Assembly: GCA_012519205.1 (NCBI GenBank)
Contig: JAAYQR010000011.1
Location: 1 to 64,000 of the forward strand
Direction of reading: 5' to 3'
DNA: 64,000 nt
From: Candidatus Epulonipiscium sp.
GTDB lineage: Bacteria > Bacillota > Clostridia > Lachnospirales > Defluviitaleaceae
This document shows, piece by piece, positions 1 through 9,385 of the stretch (within the stretch, counting starts at the first letter, position 1; every line of letters starts with the position of its first letter). A program made the translations under genes and the position numbers. The notes under the pieces are model-generated. The model did no database searches. It had not been told where the DNA came from and saw nothing but the letters and a program-made list of their open reading frames with translations.

Positions 1-108
1 CTTGCACGTATCTTTTTTTCGTGTTATCTTACACATAGTCGTTTCCATTTGTAGGTTTTTTTCCTTTTTTAAACCTACCAGAGGCCTTTCAGATCTCATT
101 TCTTTCAT
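1..108 (-). CDS. possible 5' end of a gene cut by the left edge
   Basis: A minus-strand frame is open from an ATG at 108 to the window edge (36 codons, rich in Lys, Glu and Arg). No clear Shine-Dalgarno sequence precedes this ATG. Internal ATGs at about 99, 48 and 36 are alternative starts. I do not recognise the protein and the frame may be chance; only sequence to the left could decide. Confidence 0.2.
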   Translation of the reverse strand, partial: MKEMRSERPLVGLKKEKNLQMETTMCKITRKKDTCK

Positions 109-404
109 ACTAAGTTAACAGAGCCAATTATATATAGTACTATATATAATATTTAATTATTCGTCAATTTGAACTTTTATCTTCTAGGATTCTTCACCGC
201 CCTTAGAATGACAAGCAAATAAGTATCCCCCCAGTATTTATAATTTTATATTGTTAATGTATAATATTATTGATTGATATCAGTACCAACCGTATATACT
301 ATATAGATTATTTATAAGCATTTTAAAAACCATCTAAGCATTACTTACGACATTGCTATAATCAAAAAGTTTATTATTAATGCTCAGTAAAAAGGAGTAC
401 TGCT
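109..404. other. AT-rich intergenic region before the exporter genes
   Basis: No convincing gene lies here. The region holds runs of TA-rich sequence around 130-160 and a half copy of a dispersed repeat at about 187-212 (ending in TTAGAATGAC). It also holds the promoter of the exporter pair near 354-362. It probably separates two divergently transcribed units, the left one lying outside the window. Confidence 0.5.
354..362 (+). promoter_or_regulatory. extended -10 sigma-A promoter for the exporter pair
   Basis: TGC followed by TATAAT (357-362) is an extended -10 element. It lies about 40 bases upstream of the ATG at 405, which has its own ribosome site (AAGGAG at 392-397). No good -35 hexamer is visible at the usual spacing, which is tolerated for extended -10 promoters. 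Confidence 0.45.
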
Positions 405-1175
405 ATGAAACATAAAATGTTGCTAAGATTTGCCATGCAGGCAGGGGAAATTATGTTAAGAAGTGGTGCGGAGACTTACCGGGTAGAAGATACTATTCAT
501 AGGATTCTTTCTGTTTATAATTTAGATGTTATAGAAGCATTTGTAACCCCTACAGGTATCTTTGCTACCATTGACGACAAATCTATAGAAATGACAACCC
601 TCGTTAAAAGAATCAAATACCGCTCTATCCGCCTTGATAAAGTAACTTTAGTAAATGATTTATCTAGAAAATTTGTAGAAGGGAAAATTTCCCTTACCCA
701 TGCAATAAATGAACTAAATGTAATAGATAAAACCCCTCCCTACCCATCCCATATTATTATCGGAGCAACCGGGCTTGCTTCTTCATTTTTTACTCTTGTA
801 TTTGGAGGAACTCTAATAGATTTTCTTGTTTCATTTGCCATAGGGATTTGTTTAGGAATTATGCAGTTATATTTTAACAAGGCAAAGGCCTCTAGATTCT
901 TAGTTGATTTAATAGGCGGATGCCTAATCGGAGTATTAGCTCTTATATCAACCTTATTTATCTTTCAGGTAAATTTAGATCAAATTATTATAGGCTCTAT
1001 CATGCCCCTCGTTCCCGGAGTAGCCATTACTAATGCTATACGGGATACTATTGAGGGAGATTTGCTATCTGGCGTTTCTAGAGGTGTAGAAGCTTTCTTT
1101 ATTGCCGTATCCATAGCAGTAGGGGTTGGGGTAGCTCTTAAAATATGGTTTGTATTACAAGGAGGTGTTATATGA
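405..1175 (+). CDS. threonine/serine exporter, YjjP-type (ThrE N-terminal half)
   Basis: Integral membrane protein of 256 residues matching the ThrE/YjjP (DUF1212) half of the split threonine/serine exporters. A soluble N-terminal portion (about residues 1-110) carries the family-typical GEIMLRSGAETYRVEDT stretch. Roughly five hydrophobic segments follow, with a glycine/proline-rich PLVPGVAITNAIRD motif near residue 205 that is shared by this superfamily. The start ATG has a good ribosome site. Its stop overlaps the ATG of the next gene by four bases (ATGA at 1172), so the two halves are translationally coupled, as expected for partners of one transporter. The substrate is inferred from the family and is not proven. 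Confidence 0.85.
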   Translation: MKHKMLLRFAMQAGEIMLRSGAETYRVEDTIHRILSVYNLDVIEAFVTPTGIFATIDDKSIEMTTLVKRIKYRSIRLDKVTLVNDLSRKFVEGKISLTHAINELNVIDKTPPYPSHIIIGATGLASSFFTLVFGGTLIDFLVSFAIGICLGIMQLYFNKAKASRFLVDLIGGCLIGVLALISTLFIFQVNLDQIIIGSIMPLVPGVAITNAIRDTIEGDLLSGVSRGVEAFFIAVSIAVGVGVALKIWFVLQGGVI

Positions 1176-1588
1176 TTGTCCAAACTATAAGCACATTCTT
1201 TGCCACCTTTTTCTTTGGAATATTATTTAATATCTCGAAAAAAGAACTTTTATACTGTGGGGTCATCGGAGCTATAGGATGGGTTATATATCTTAGTTTT
1301 TTAGGATTTAGCAGTTCTGTAGTATTATCTAGCTTCATTAGCTCTCTTACAATAAGTATATTATCTAAATTTTTTTCTAAGGTAAGAAAAGTTCCCGTTA
1401 CTATCTTTTTAATATCAGGAATCATTCCCCTTGTCCCTGGAGCAGGGATGTATAGAACAGTTTATTCTATGCTTTCTCAAAATTTCGAGGATGCGGCATT
1501 TTATGGGGCACAGACATTACAGGTGGCTGGAGTTATTGCTATTGCTATTATATTTACTTCATCGTTTCCATCAATATCAAAAAAATAA
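1172..1588 (+). CDS. threonine/serine exporter, YjjB-type small subunit
   Basis: Hydrophobic protein of about 138 residues of the YjjB (DUF3815) family, the partner of YjjP-type proteins. The whole length is membrane-spanning segments, with a conserved IPLVPGAGMYRTVYSML motif around residue 88 echoing the PLVPG motif of its partner. I chose the ATG at 1172, not an in-frame upstream GTG or ATG near 1145, because GGAGG at 1161-1165 sits correctly before it and it overlaps the previous stop codon. Together the pair resembles a split version of ThrE, an exporter of threonine and serine in Corynebacterium. Function here is by family only. Confidence 0.85.
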   Translation: MIVQTISTFFATFFFGILFNISKKELLYCGVIGAIGWVIYLSFLGFSSSVVLSSFISSLTISILSKFFSKVRKVPVTIFLISGIIPLVPGAGMYRTVYSMLSQNFEDAAFYGAQTLQVAGVIAIAIIFTSSFPSISKK

Positions 1589-1611
1589 TGGGCGGGTATA
1601 AAAACCCGCCC
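1580..1611 (-). terminator. rho-independent terminator of the iorA-iorB-ACT operon
   Basis: A GC-rich hairpin (GGGCGGGT ... ACCCGCCC, 1590-1611) is followed on the minus strand by a T-rich run at 1589-1580. It lies just after the ACT gene stop. On the plus strand the following bases are not U-rich, so it mainly serves the minus strand. Confidence 0.7.
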
Positions 1612-1624
1612 TACTTTAGCTTAA

Positions 1625-2053
1625 CTAGGAAAAAACTTCTTCTTGATTTAGTACTTTGATTCCTTTTTCCTGCAATACTTCTATTGCCTTCTTTGGATCA
1701 TCCACACAAAATAAAATCAATGCCTCGTGGATGGTTTTGTGGGTAAAGGAATATAGATATTCTATTCCTATGTCTTCTTCATCTAAAAAGTTTAATACTT
1801 CATTTAATCCGCCGGGGGTATGGGGTACAGCTACTGCAAATATTTCCGTAGTATTGACTGTAAATCCGGCTTCTTTTATTACTTCTAGGGCTTTGTTCGG
1901 TTTATCCACTACCATCCTAAGTATTCCAAATTCAGTAGTGTCAGCTAGACATGTTCCACTTATATTTACTCCATTTTCTGTAAGTATTCTAGTAATCTTC
2001 GCCAGCCTGCCTTTTTGGTTTTGAACAAATACAGAGATTTGTTTCATTAACAT
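1625..2053 (-). CDS. ACT domain protein (two ACT repeats)
   Basis: Small protein of 142 residues made of two ACT modules (about 5-68 and 73-140). ACT modules bind amino acids and typically act as allosteric sensors. The N-terminus (KQISVFVQNQKGRLAKI) and the second repeat beginning near ALEVIKEAGF are typical of stand-alone ACT proteins that follow indolepyruvate oxidoreductase or phenylacetate-CoA ligase genes. The start at 2053 is preceded by GGAGGG at a good distance. It is the last gene of the minus-strand operon, 17 bases after iorB, and probably senses an aromatic or branched amino acid. The ligand cannot be read from sequence. Confidence 0.85.
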   Translation of the reverse strand: MLMKQISVFVQNQKGRLAKITRILTENGVNISGTCLADTTEFGILRMVVDKPNKALEVIKEAGFTVNTTEIFAVAVPHTPGGLNEVLNFLDEEDIGIEYLYSFTHKTIHEALILFCVDDPKKAIEVLQEKGIKVLNQEEVFS

Positions 2054-2070
2054 AGAAAGCCCTCCATTCT

Positions 2071-2643
2071 TTATAATTGGTAGCCAGTTAAAAATGCCTT
2101 TTTATTTATTTCTATGGTTTTAGGGGGCACAGTTCTTTCGATTGCTGCATTCCATTCTTCTTCTGGAAGTCCTAGGTGCTTTGCTAGCATTCCAAGAAGC
2201 ACCGTATTTAATACCCTCATATTGCCTAATTCTTTTGCTATCTTAAGGGCATCAACAACATAGGTGTCTTTACAAGCCTCTTTTATTCTTTCTATGGTAT
2301 TATCAGGGTATTTTGCTGCTCCCGTAATAACTGGCATGGGGTTTATTTCCTGCTCATTTACTATGGCAATCCCATCTTCTTTTAGATAATGAATCCACCG
2401 TAGAGCCTCTAATTTTTCAAAAGCTAAGAGTATATCAGCACAGCCTTCTTCAACTAAAGGTGAATATACCTCATTTCCATATTTCACATGGGTGACAACA
2501 CTGCCTCCTCTTTGGGCCATTCCATGGACTTCAGACATTTTAACATCATAGCCTTTGTTTATTGCTACATCCCCTATTATTCTGCTGGTCAAAAGGGTAC
2601 CTTGTCCCCCAACCCCCACGATTAGTATATTTCTTGTGTTCAT
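2071..2643 (-). CDS. iorB: indolepyruvate:ferredoxin oxidoreductase, beta subunit
   Basis: Beta (gamma-domain) subunit of indolepyruvate:ferredoxin oxidoreductase, about 190 residues. It opens with the conserved NILIVGVGGQGTLLTSRIIG segment and carries the HGMAQRGGSVVTHV motif near residue 45. With IorA it oxidatively decarboxylates aryl-pyruvates formed by transamination of Trp, Phe and Tyr to aryl-acetyl-CoA, reducing ferredoxin in the cytoplasm. I place the start at the ATG at 2643, one base after the iorA stop codon, because the GGAAGGTG ribosome site fits it better than the upstream in-frame GTG at 2652. The overlap-like spacing implies coupled translation of the two subunits. Confidence 0.93.
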   Translation of the reverse strand: MNTRNILIVGVGGQGTLLTSRIIGDVAINKGYDVKMSEVHGMAQRGGSVVTHVKYGNEVYSPLVEEGCADILLAFEKLEALRWIHYLKEDGIAIVNEQEINPMPVITGAAKYPDNTIERIKEACKDTYVVDALKIAKELGNMRVLNTVLLGMLAKHLGLPEEEWNAAIERTVPPKTIEINKKAFLTGYQL

Positions 2644-2644
2644 T

Positions 2645-4369
2645 CTACTCACCTTCCTTTACGATTGCAGCAGTTTTACAAACTCTTGTACAAAGCCCAC
2701 ATCCATTACAAAGAGCATCGTTTATAACAATCTTACCATCCTGTTTTTCAATTGCAGGGCAACCTAATCTTAAACATAATCCACATTGTATACAATTATC
2801 GTTAATCTTATATGCTGGTTCCCTTGTTTTGATTAATAATGCACAGGGCCTACTAGCAATTATAACAGATGGTTCATCTCTATTTGTTTCTTCTTTTAAT
2901 ACGGTTTCTACTTCTTTTAAGTCAAATGGATCCACTACCCTTACATTTTTGATTCCTACAGCTCTAGATAATTCTACTAAGTTTAGAATAGGCGCTGCTT
3001 CCCCTTTGATAGTTCTTCCCGTCGCTGGATTATCTTGGTGCCCTGTCATTCCTGTGGTTGAGTTATCTAAAATGATAACTGTGGACATTCCCTTGTTATA
3101 TACTATATCAATCAATCCTGTGATTCCTGAATGAATAAATGTGGAATCTCCAATAATTCCAACCCAATTCTTAGAGAATTCTCTTCCTCTTGCTTTTTCC
3201 ATCCCATGGGCCATACCTATACTAGCCCCCATACAAACACAGGTATCAATTCCTTCTAGTGGTGGAAGGGCCCCCAAGGTATAACAGCCAATATCTCCTG
3301 TAGCATTAAGTTTTAGTTTTTTTAGAACATAATACATTCCTCTGTGGGGGCATCCTGGACATAGTACAGGTGGACGTCCCGGAAGTTTTTCTGGGGCTTT
3401 GATATTTTTTTCTGTGTTTAAAACTGCTTTTTGTATTTTTCTTGGGGACAATTCTCCCTGAACTGAGAACACTTCTTTTCCTATGATAGATATTCCCCAG
3501 CTTTTTACTTGATCTTCTATGATTGGTTCTAATTCCTCTACAATATAAAGGGTTTCTACTTCCTTAGCAAAATCTTTAATTAACTTTTTGGGTAAGGGAT
3601 GTACCAGCCCCAGTTTTAGTACCGAAGCTTCTGGTAGAGCTTCTTTTGTATACTGATAAGCTATACCACTGGTAATAACCCCAATTTTTTTGTCAGCCCA
3701 TTCCACTTTATTAATATCAAATTCATTAGCATCTGCAGCCATCTTATTCATTCTATTTTCAACTACTACATGTCTTTTTATTGCCATTCCCGGCATCATA
3801 ACATTCTTTTGTATGTTTTTTTCATATGGCTTTAATTCTATGTTTTGTCTTTCACCAAATTCCACAATGCTTTGCGCATGGGAAATGCGGGTTGTCATAC
3901 GAACAAAAATAGGTGTATCATATTGTTCACTAAGTTCAAATGCTAGCTTGACATAGTCCTTTGCTTCCTGACTATTAGAAGGCTCAAGCATCGGAATATG
4001 GGCAGCTCTTGCATAATGGCGGCTATCTTGCTCATTTTGGGAACTATGCATTCCCGGATCATCAGCTACTAAAACTACTAATCCCCCATTTACCCCCGTA
4101 TAAGCTACAGTAAATAGGGGGTCTGCAGCCACATTTACTCCTACGTGCTTCATGGAAACCATGGCCCTGGCTCCCCCCATGGAGGCCCCTATGGCTACTT
4201 CCATTGCCACCTTTTCATTGGGAGACCATTCTGCATAAATTTCATCGTATTTGGCAATAAATTCGGTTATTTCAGTACTAGGGGTTCCCGGATATGCTGT
4301 TGCTACTTTTACCCCGGCTTCATAGGCCCCCCTGGCTATGGCCTCATTTCCTAATATTAGTTTTTTCAT
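2645..4369 (-). CDS. iorA: indolepyruvate:ferredoxin oxidoreductase, alpha subunit
   Basis: Thiamine-diphosphate-dependent alpha subunit of 574 residues. It has an N-terminal pyrimidine-binding domain (starting LILGNEAIARGAYEAG), a central domain, and a TPP-binding domain with the GDSTFIHSG motif near residue 405. The C-terminus carries a ferredoxin-like region with two cysteine clusters (CIQCGLCLRLGC near 526 and CNGCGLCTRVC near 554) for [4Fe-4S] centres. It has the length usual for IorA. GGAGGG lies just upstream of the ATG. It is followed directly by iorB, and paaK lies upstream on the same strand, which supports a role in aromatic amino acid fermentation coupled to ferredoxin reduction. 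Confidence 0.95.
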   Translation of the reverse strand: MKKLILGNEAIARGAYEAGVKVATAYPGTPSTEITEFIAKYDEIYAEWSPNEKVAMEVAIGASMGGARAMVSMKHVGVNVAADPLFTVAYTGVNGGLVVLVADDPGMHSSQNEQDSRHYARAAHIPMLEPSNSQEAKDYVKLAFELSEQYDTPIFVRMTTRISHAQSIVEFGERQNIELKPYEKNIQKNVMMPGMAIKRHVVVENRMNKMAADANEFDINKVEWADKKIGVITSGIAYQYTKEALPEASVLKLGLVHPLPKKLIKDFAKEVETLYIVEELEPIIEDQVKSWGISIIGKEVFSVQGELSPRKIQKAVLNTEKNIKAPEKLPGRPPVLCPGCPHRGMYYVLKKLKLNATGDIGCYTLGALPPLEGIDTCVCMGASIGMAHGMEKARGREFSKNWVGIIGDSTFIHSGITGLIDIVYNKGMSTVIILDNSTTGMTGHQDNPATGRTIKGEAAPILNLVELSRAVGIKNVRVVDPFDLKEVETVLKEETNRDEPSVIIASRPCALLIKTREPAYKINDNCIQCGLCLRLGCPAIEKQDGKIVINDALCNGCGLCTRVCKTAAIVKEGE

Positions 4370-4477
4370 ATAATCCCTCCGTAAAGTTGTCGCTTTTTAT
4401 AGTATTACACTAGTGAGAATATAGGCTCACATATCATATAAGCCAAGACATGTCATTTCGAATGAAACAAAGTGCAT

Positions 4478-5770
4478 CTAACGCAGGTCTATAACTCTCT
4501 TTGCTTTACCCTCGAATCTTTTTAGGGTTTTTGGTTCTACAAGATTTATTTTGGCATCAATTCCTAAGACCGTCCTAAGGTTATGGCTGATTTTATCTTT
4601 AAGTGCCTGTAATTTGCTGTATCTTTCTAAAAGTCGTCCATCAATTAGCTCAACATTTAACTCTAAGGTATCCATATATCCTTTTTTCTTTACAATTATT
4701 TCATAATGAGGACCTATTTCTTCCATACCCACCAAAACGCTTTCTATTTGCGACGGAAAAATATTTACTCCTCTTATGATTAACATGTCATCACTTCTAC
4801 CTTGAACCTTTGCCATCCTAATAAGGGTTCTTCCGCATTCACATTTTTCTTCAATCAGATATGTAATATCCTTTGTCCTATATCTAAGAAGGGGAAGGGC
4901 TTCTTTTGTAATTGTGGTTATAACCAGTTCCCCTTTCTTTCCTAAGGGTAATACTTCCTCAGTAACAGGATCTATTATTTCGGCAATGAAATGGTCTTCT
5001 GCAATATGCATTCCGCATTTGTATTGACATTCTCCCGAAACCCCAGGGCCTATTAGCTCACTCATTCCATAATTTTCTGTAGCTATCATTCCCCATTTTT
5101 TTTCTAATTGTCTTCTCATTTCTTCCGTATGACCTTCTCCACCAAATAGGCCCAATCCTATTTTCAAATCAGTAACTGGGTCAATTCCCATTTGCTCAGC
5201 TACTTCTGCTATATGAAGTGCATAGGATGGGGTACTGACAAGAAGTGTTGTTTCAAAATCTTTCATAAGCATAATCTGTTTTTCGGTATTTCCGGAAGAC
5301 ATAGGTACAACCATGGCTCCTATTTTTTCAAGTCCATAATGAAGCCCAAAAGCCCCAGTAAACAATCCATATCCAAAGGCAATTTGTGCTACATCTTCAT
5401 CGGTTGCCCCTGCAGTAGCTGCCATTCGGGCCGTAAGTTCTGTCCACATATTCAAATCATTTCTTGTATAGCCTACAACAGTGGGCTTTCCCGTCGTACC
5501 CGAAGAACCATGGACTCTTACCAATTCTTTTTTTGGTACGGCAAACAATCCAAAAGGATAATGTTCCCTTAAATCTTCTTTCTCCGTAAAAGGTATTTTT
5601 TTAAGCTCTTCTAAAGAATGAATATCTTCAGGGGTAATTCCTATTTCATCCAGCCTTTGTCTATAAAAAGGAACCTTATCATATACTCTTTTTATGGTAT
5701 TTTTAAGTCTTTTTATCTGGATTTCTTCCATCTTCTCTCTTCCTAGCGTTTCTTCCCTAGACCAAATCAT
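4478..5770 (-). CDS. paaK: phenylacetate-CoA ligase family protein
   Basis: AMP-forming aryl-CoA ligase of 430 residues, the usual length for PaaK. The adenylate-forming P-loop [18 protein letters not shown] lies near residue 88. [25 protein letters not shown] and the C-terminal hinge [19 protein letters not shown] are all present. It would activate phenylacetate, hydroxyphenylacetate or indoleacetate to CoA thioesters, or work in the reverse direction to conserve energy. Beside iorAB the reverse role is attractive but is inference. The ATG at 5770 lies inside the last codons of the upstream symporter gene, so the genes overlap by 14 bases and are cotranscribed. The gap of 108 bases to iorA could hold a second promoter; none is obvious. 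Confidence 0.92.
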   Translation of the reverse strand: MIWSREETLGREKMEEIQIKRLKNTIKRVYDKVPFYRQRLDEIGITPEDIHSLEELKKIPFTEKEDLREHYPFGLFAVPKKELVRVHGSSGTTGKPTVVGYTRNDLNMWTELTARMAATAGATDEDVAQIAFGYGLFTGAFGLHYGLEKIGAMVVPMSSGNTEKQIMLMKDFETTLLVSTPSYALHIAEVAEQMGIDPVTDLKIGLGLFGGEGHTEEMRRQLEKKWGMIATENYGMSELIGPGVSGECQYKCGMHIAEDHFIAEIIDPVTEEVLPLGKKGELVITTITKEALPLLRYRTKDITYLIEEKCECGRTLIRMAKVQGRSDDMLIIRGVNIFPSQIESVLVGMEEIGPHYEIIVKKKGYMDTLELNVELIDGRLLERYSKLQALKDKISHNLRTVLGIDAKINLVEPKTLKRFEGKAKRVIDLR

Positions 5771-7271
5771 CTGTTGCCATCCTTTCTTTTTTCAAGAGAT
5801 TTATTTTATTCTTATTAAAAATAAGATTTAAATGGCTTTCTTCATATTTTTTCGTTACAAGACTTACGACGGGAACTATCACCAAGGGAACTATAATCCC
5901 TAAGCAGCTGAGTAGCGGAGTAAGACTAGGATCCATATTAGTTATAAGCGCCCCTCCAACTACCAACACAATAGCTGTTATAATTCCTGCCCAAACTCCT
6001 GTTTTCGTTACCTTTTCCCAATACAATCCTAATAAGTACGGAGCAAGCAAACACCCCGATACAACTCCCCAAGAAAGAGCAGCTAAAGATAAGACATGAT
6101 TTGGTGTAATGGCTATAATAAAAGAAAGTACTACAAAAAGAACGCATAAGAATTTCATAATAATCATTAACTTGTTTTTATTAATCTTAGGAAATAAGGC
6201 TCCCTCTATTAAATCCAAAGCTACCGCAGAGCTGGATGCTAGAACCAAAGAGGCTAAGGTAGACATAGAAGCCGATAAAATCAAAATCAATATAATAGCA
6301 GATACAAAATTCGGTAGGGTATTAGCAAATACTTGCGGAATAATCATATCTGGATTTGCAACCCCATCTACCATAGGCATAACATTGGGGAAGAATAATC
6401 TACTCAAGACCCCTGTAAAATATGCCCCAAAGGCAACAAGTAGAGCAAATCCCGTGGAAACCCATTTTGCCGATACAATGGATTTTTCGTCCTTTATAGT
6501 ATAAAACTTATGTACCATCTGTGGAAGTCCCCAACTACCTAAACTGGTAAGAATAACTAGGGACAGTATTGTTCCTATTCCTCCCGGGGGATTAATAGGA
6601 TTCATAAGATTAGAATCAATACTTCTTAATTTTTCAAAAGCATTAGCAACTCCCCCAACTGTCGGATTGTTAATTATGAAAAATAACATTAATATAACAC
6701 CAATTATCATAATAATTCCTTGAATAAAATCGGCAATCGTAGCTGCCACAAATCCTCCAAGAAACAAATATATAGCTGTTAAAATGCTCATAATAAGAAT
6801 AGCTGTAACTGTTGACATTCCAAATAATTCTTCGAACAAATAACTTAATCCTTTATAAACAGAAGCAGAATAAGGAACTAGAAATATAAAGACAATGGCA
6901 GCAGTCACTATTTTTAAAGCCTTGCTTTGGTAGCGTACTTCAATAAACTGGGGCATTGTAGACACATTAAGCCGCTGGGTCATTTCTCTTGTTTTTCTAC
7001 CTAATATTTGCCACGCTAAAAAGCTTCCTACTACGGTATTTCCAACCACAATCCATAAGGTTGAGATACCCGAACTCCATCCTATCTTTCCCGCATATCC
7101 TATGAATATAACTGCTGAAAAATAGGCTGTCCCGTATGAAAATGCACTCATCCATGGGGGAACATTCCTATTACCCAGAAAAAAACCATCAATCCCTTTT
7201 ACCTTTTTTCGACTCATTATGCCTATTCCTATAATTGTCATTATATACAACACTAAAAATATAATATGCAT
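5757..7271 (-). CDS. sodium:solute symporter (SSS family)
   Basis: Polytopic membrane protein of about 504 residues with the SSS/SLC5 pattern of about 13 hydrophobic segments. [19 protein letters not shown] near the N-terminus and [20 protein letters not shown] near residue 175 are typical of the family. It imports an organic solute with Na+. As first gene of the operon with paaK and iorAB it may take up an aromatic acid or amino acid, but the substrate is inference. The start is the ATG at 7271, which follows AAGGAGGA. An upstream in-frame TTG (7292) would place the ribosome site inside the gene. The 3' end overlaps paaK. Confidence 0.88.
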   Translation of the reverse strand: MHIIFLVLYIMTIIGIGIMSRKKVKGIDGFFLGNRNVPPWMSAFSYGTAYFSAVIFIGYAGKIGWSSGISTLWIVVGNTVVGSFLAWQILGRKTREMTQRLNVSTMPQFIEVRYQSKALKIVTAAIVFIFLVPYSASVYKGLSYLFEELFGMSTVTAILIMSILTAIYLFLGGFVAATIADFIQGIIMIIGVILMLFFIINNPTVGGVANAFEKLRSIDSNLMNPINPPGGIGTILSLVILTSLGSWGLPQMVHKFYTIKDEKSIVSAKWVSTGFALLVAFGAYFTGVLSRLFFPNVMPMVDGVANPDMIIPQVFANTLPNFVSAIILILILSASMSTLASLVLASSSAVALDLIEGALFPKINKNKLMIIMKFLCVLFVVLSFIIAITPNHVLSLAALSWGVVSGCLLAPYLLGLYWEKVTKTGVWAGIITAIVLVVGGALITNMDPSLTPLLSCLGIIVPLVIVPVVSLVTKKYEESHLNLIFNKNKINLLKKERMATDDLV

Positions 7272-7536
7272 ACCCGTCCTCCTTGGTAACAAAATTCTTA
7301 TTTATATTTATACACTAAGTGAAATAAATATTCAATCTACAATTTACACTCTTATAATATCATTTATTTAATTGCATAATCAATCATTATCAACACTTTT
7401 CAATAAAAATATGATTTATGAGAAGATTCATGCATTAATTTTAAACTTTTTTATGCATATTGGAATACTTTTGAAAGAATCTATTCATAATAAAGAAATA
7501 AGTGGTATTTTTGCTAACTTATTATAGGAGGATATT

Positions 7537-8265
7537 ATGAAAAAGCTAAGTCGATTAAAGACAAATGGTCTTCTTGCCCTTTTGATGGTATTATTTCTAA
7601 ATTACCCCCTGTTACATGCAAAACCCCATGACCCTAATTCCTATATGCGATTTACCTGGGGAATGGTAACCCAAGATGGAATTAATATCAGACAATATCC
7701 CGATACATATTCTAATATCTTAGGAAGAGTTAATTACCATGATATTCTAATAATCACGGGAAAATGCGGCAAATGGTATCAAATAAGACATAGAAATGAA
7801 AATGCATGGATCTATTCAATGTACATAGAAGGATACAAACTTGAACTATTGCCTGAGACAATCTCTCCCACTAGTGAAGATCTACTAAGAAGAGAAATTG
7901 TAAGTTATGCAAAACAATTTATAGGTACCCCCTATCGCTATGGGGGACAAAGTCTAAGAGATGGTGTGGATTGTTCTGGCTTTACTCAGGCCATTATGGA
8001 TAACTTTGATATCTCTTTACATCGAAATTCCCACGATCAAATAAAAGATGGAAAATCCATCGAGAAAGGAGATTTAAGTCCTGCAGATTTGATTTTCTTT
8101 GATACTTCTGGCAAAAATAGCGGTAAGATTTCCCATGTTGGTCTGTATATAGGCAATAATCGCTTCATCCATGCCACTACATCAAAGGGAGTAAAAATTG
8201 ATAACCTATCGCAGGCATATTATCAAAAATGCTATGTAAAGGCAGTATCGGTAGTCAATCACTAA
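7537..8265 (+). CDS. secreted SH3b - NlpC/P60 cell-wall hydrolase
   Basis: Protein of 242 residues with a Lys/Arg-rich start, a hydrophobic core (about 10-26) and an HAK cleavage-like site, so it is exported. A bacterial SH3 domain (about 42-98, with GINIRQYPD) binds peptidoglycan. An NlpC/P60 domain (about 118-242) has the catalytic Cys146 in DGVDCSGF and His200 in SHVGLYIG, with His213 as the likely third residue. Such enzymes cut the gamma-D-Glu to diamino acid bond of wall peptides. GGAGGATATT precedes the ATG. It is monocistronic, ending in a strong bidirectional terminator. A role in growth, germination or sporulation cannot be told apart. Confidence 0.92.
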   Translation: MKKLSRLKTNGLLALLMVLFLNYPLLHAKPHDPNSYMRFTWGMVTQDGINIRQYPDTYSNILGRVNYHDILIITGKCGKWYQIRHRNENAWIYSMYIEGYKLELLPETISPTSEDLLRREIVSYAKQFIGTPYRYGGQSLRDGVDCSGFTQAIMDNFDISLHRNSHDQIKDGKSIEKGDLSPADLIFFDTSGKNSGKISHVGLYIGNNRFIHATTSKGVKIDNLSQAYYQKCYVKAVSVVNH

Positions 8266-8291
8266 AAGGAACGGTATAACCCGTTCCTTTT
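8264..8291. terminator. bidirectional terminator
   Basis: A perfect stem (AAAAGGAACGG ... CCGTTCCTTTT) around a six-base loop is flanked by A and T runs. It serves the NlpC/P60 gene on the plus strand and the convergent cysteine-rich gene on the minus strand. Confidence 0.8.
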
Positions 8292-8296
8292 CTTAT

Positions 8297-9231
8297 TTAG
8301 CATCTTTTCTTCGCACAATCTTCTGATGGGGTTGGATCATCTACCCCTTTAAAGCCAGGTTTAAAAGATTGAGGTTTGCAGCAAACTTCAAGAGGTTGAA
8401 TGCTTTGTTCAAGAAGATTTCCTTCAACAAAGTCAAGGCAAGCATTTTCTGCTTCAACTTCAACAGGAATACATTTCGGTGGAACACATAGGCCCTTATG
8501 AGGTATTTTATATTGTACATAATAGATAGCCTTAAGATAAATAGTAAGCCCTATGGCTGCAGTTAGAGAATCAATATCAAGATTAACCACTTTACCTAGC
8601 GCCTGAGCAACAAGACCTTGACGAAGTGCATTATTGCCATCATCTCCATTTTCCATGAATCCTAAGAAATTAACCACTGGTACACAGTCTCCATTTTGCC
8701 CATAGGAAACTCCATAAGGGGTATACATGTCAACAGCAACAGAGATTGGGTTAGTATCATCATCGAAATAAGGATCTTGGTCATCACCGGGTAGATATTG
8801 TATGGTAAAGCATTGATTATCAATTATCTGACAGTTATTTCCTATTAGCTTAGCTTCAAAGGTAACATCTATTTCTGTCAAGAAAACCCTTGCACAATTT
8901 GGTCTTCTTGCTAATGGTGTTACGCTAGAGCCATCTTCTTCATCAAAGTTGAAATCAATATCGATAACCCGAAGTTCGATACCTGATACACCTTCAAAGT
9001 TTACATCGGGGAATAAGTCTTCTAGGTTGTCAACAACTCTACAAATATTAATTCCACATTCGTCAAATACAACCGGCGCTGCAACAGTTAATAGTCTAGG
9101 TTCTCCGAGTGGTGGCATACACAAGCATCTTCTGCCGGATTAATATCTATCGGCTTACATACCGGGCATTCCCCTGCTGTAGGTCTTTGCAATATTTTAC
9201 CTTTTGTTTGATTTTTACCACAACATGCCAT
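8297..9231 (-). CDS. cysteine-rich probable spore-surface protein, frame interrupted near 9115
   Basis: No known family is recognised. The longest frame (about 275 codons, first possible starts TTG 9124 or ATG 9118) has no ribosome site. In another frame, an ATG at 9231 with a strong AGGAGGG gives MACCGKNQTKGK, then GECPVCKP, and runs past the start of the long frame before stopping at 9088. A net gain of one base between about 9140 and 9090 would join the two into a protein of about 311 residues. It is acidic, with cysteine pairs at both ends (ACC, CPVC, VCCKP, KRC as last residues) and no signal peptide. A sigma-K-like promoter lies upstream. Cysteine-rich, acidic, late-sporulation proteins are often coat components, so that role is inferred. 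The break may be a real mutation or an assembly error. Confidence 0.6.
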
Positions 9232-9266
9232 AAACTTTCCCTCCTAATTAAATTTAATTTCAATAA

Positions 9267-9294
9267 TATACTATGTGAAAATTGTCGATTTGGT
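9267..9294 (-). promoter_or_regulatory. sigma-K-like sporulation promoter
   Basis: On the minus strand, AC (9294-9293), a 17-base spacer and CATAGTATA (9275-9267) match the sigma-K consensus AC-N16/17-CATANNNTA. The element is about 25 bases upstream of the AGGAGGG ribosome site of the cysteine-rich gene starting at 9231. It was found by eye only. Confidence 0.45.
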
Positions 9295-9385
9295 TACTAT
9301 TAACATTATATTTTTTCTTCTTATATCATAAATAGACTTCTTTAGAATATATATTACTTGATAAGGAATTTTTAGGAGGTCACTT

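Noticed and set aside
9088-9124. Programmed -1 frameshift in the cysteine-rich gene
   Set aside because: The shift direction would fit, but no slippery heptamer is present in the overlap of the two frames.
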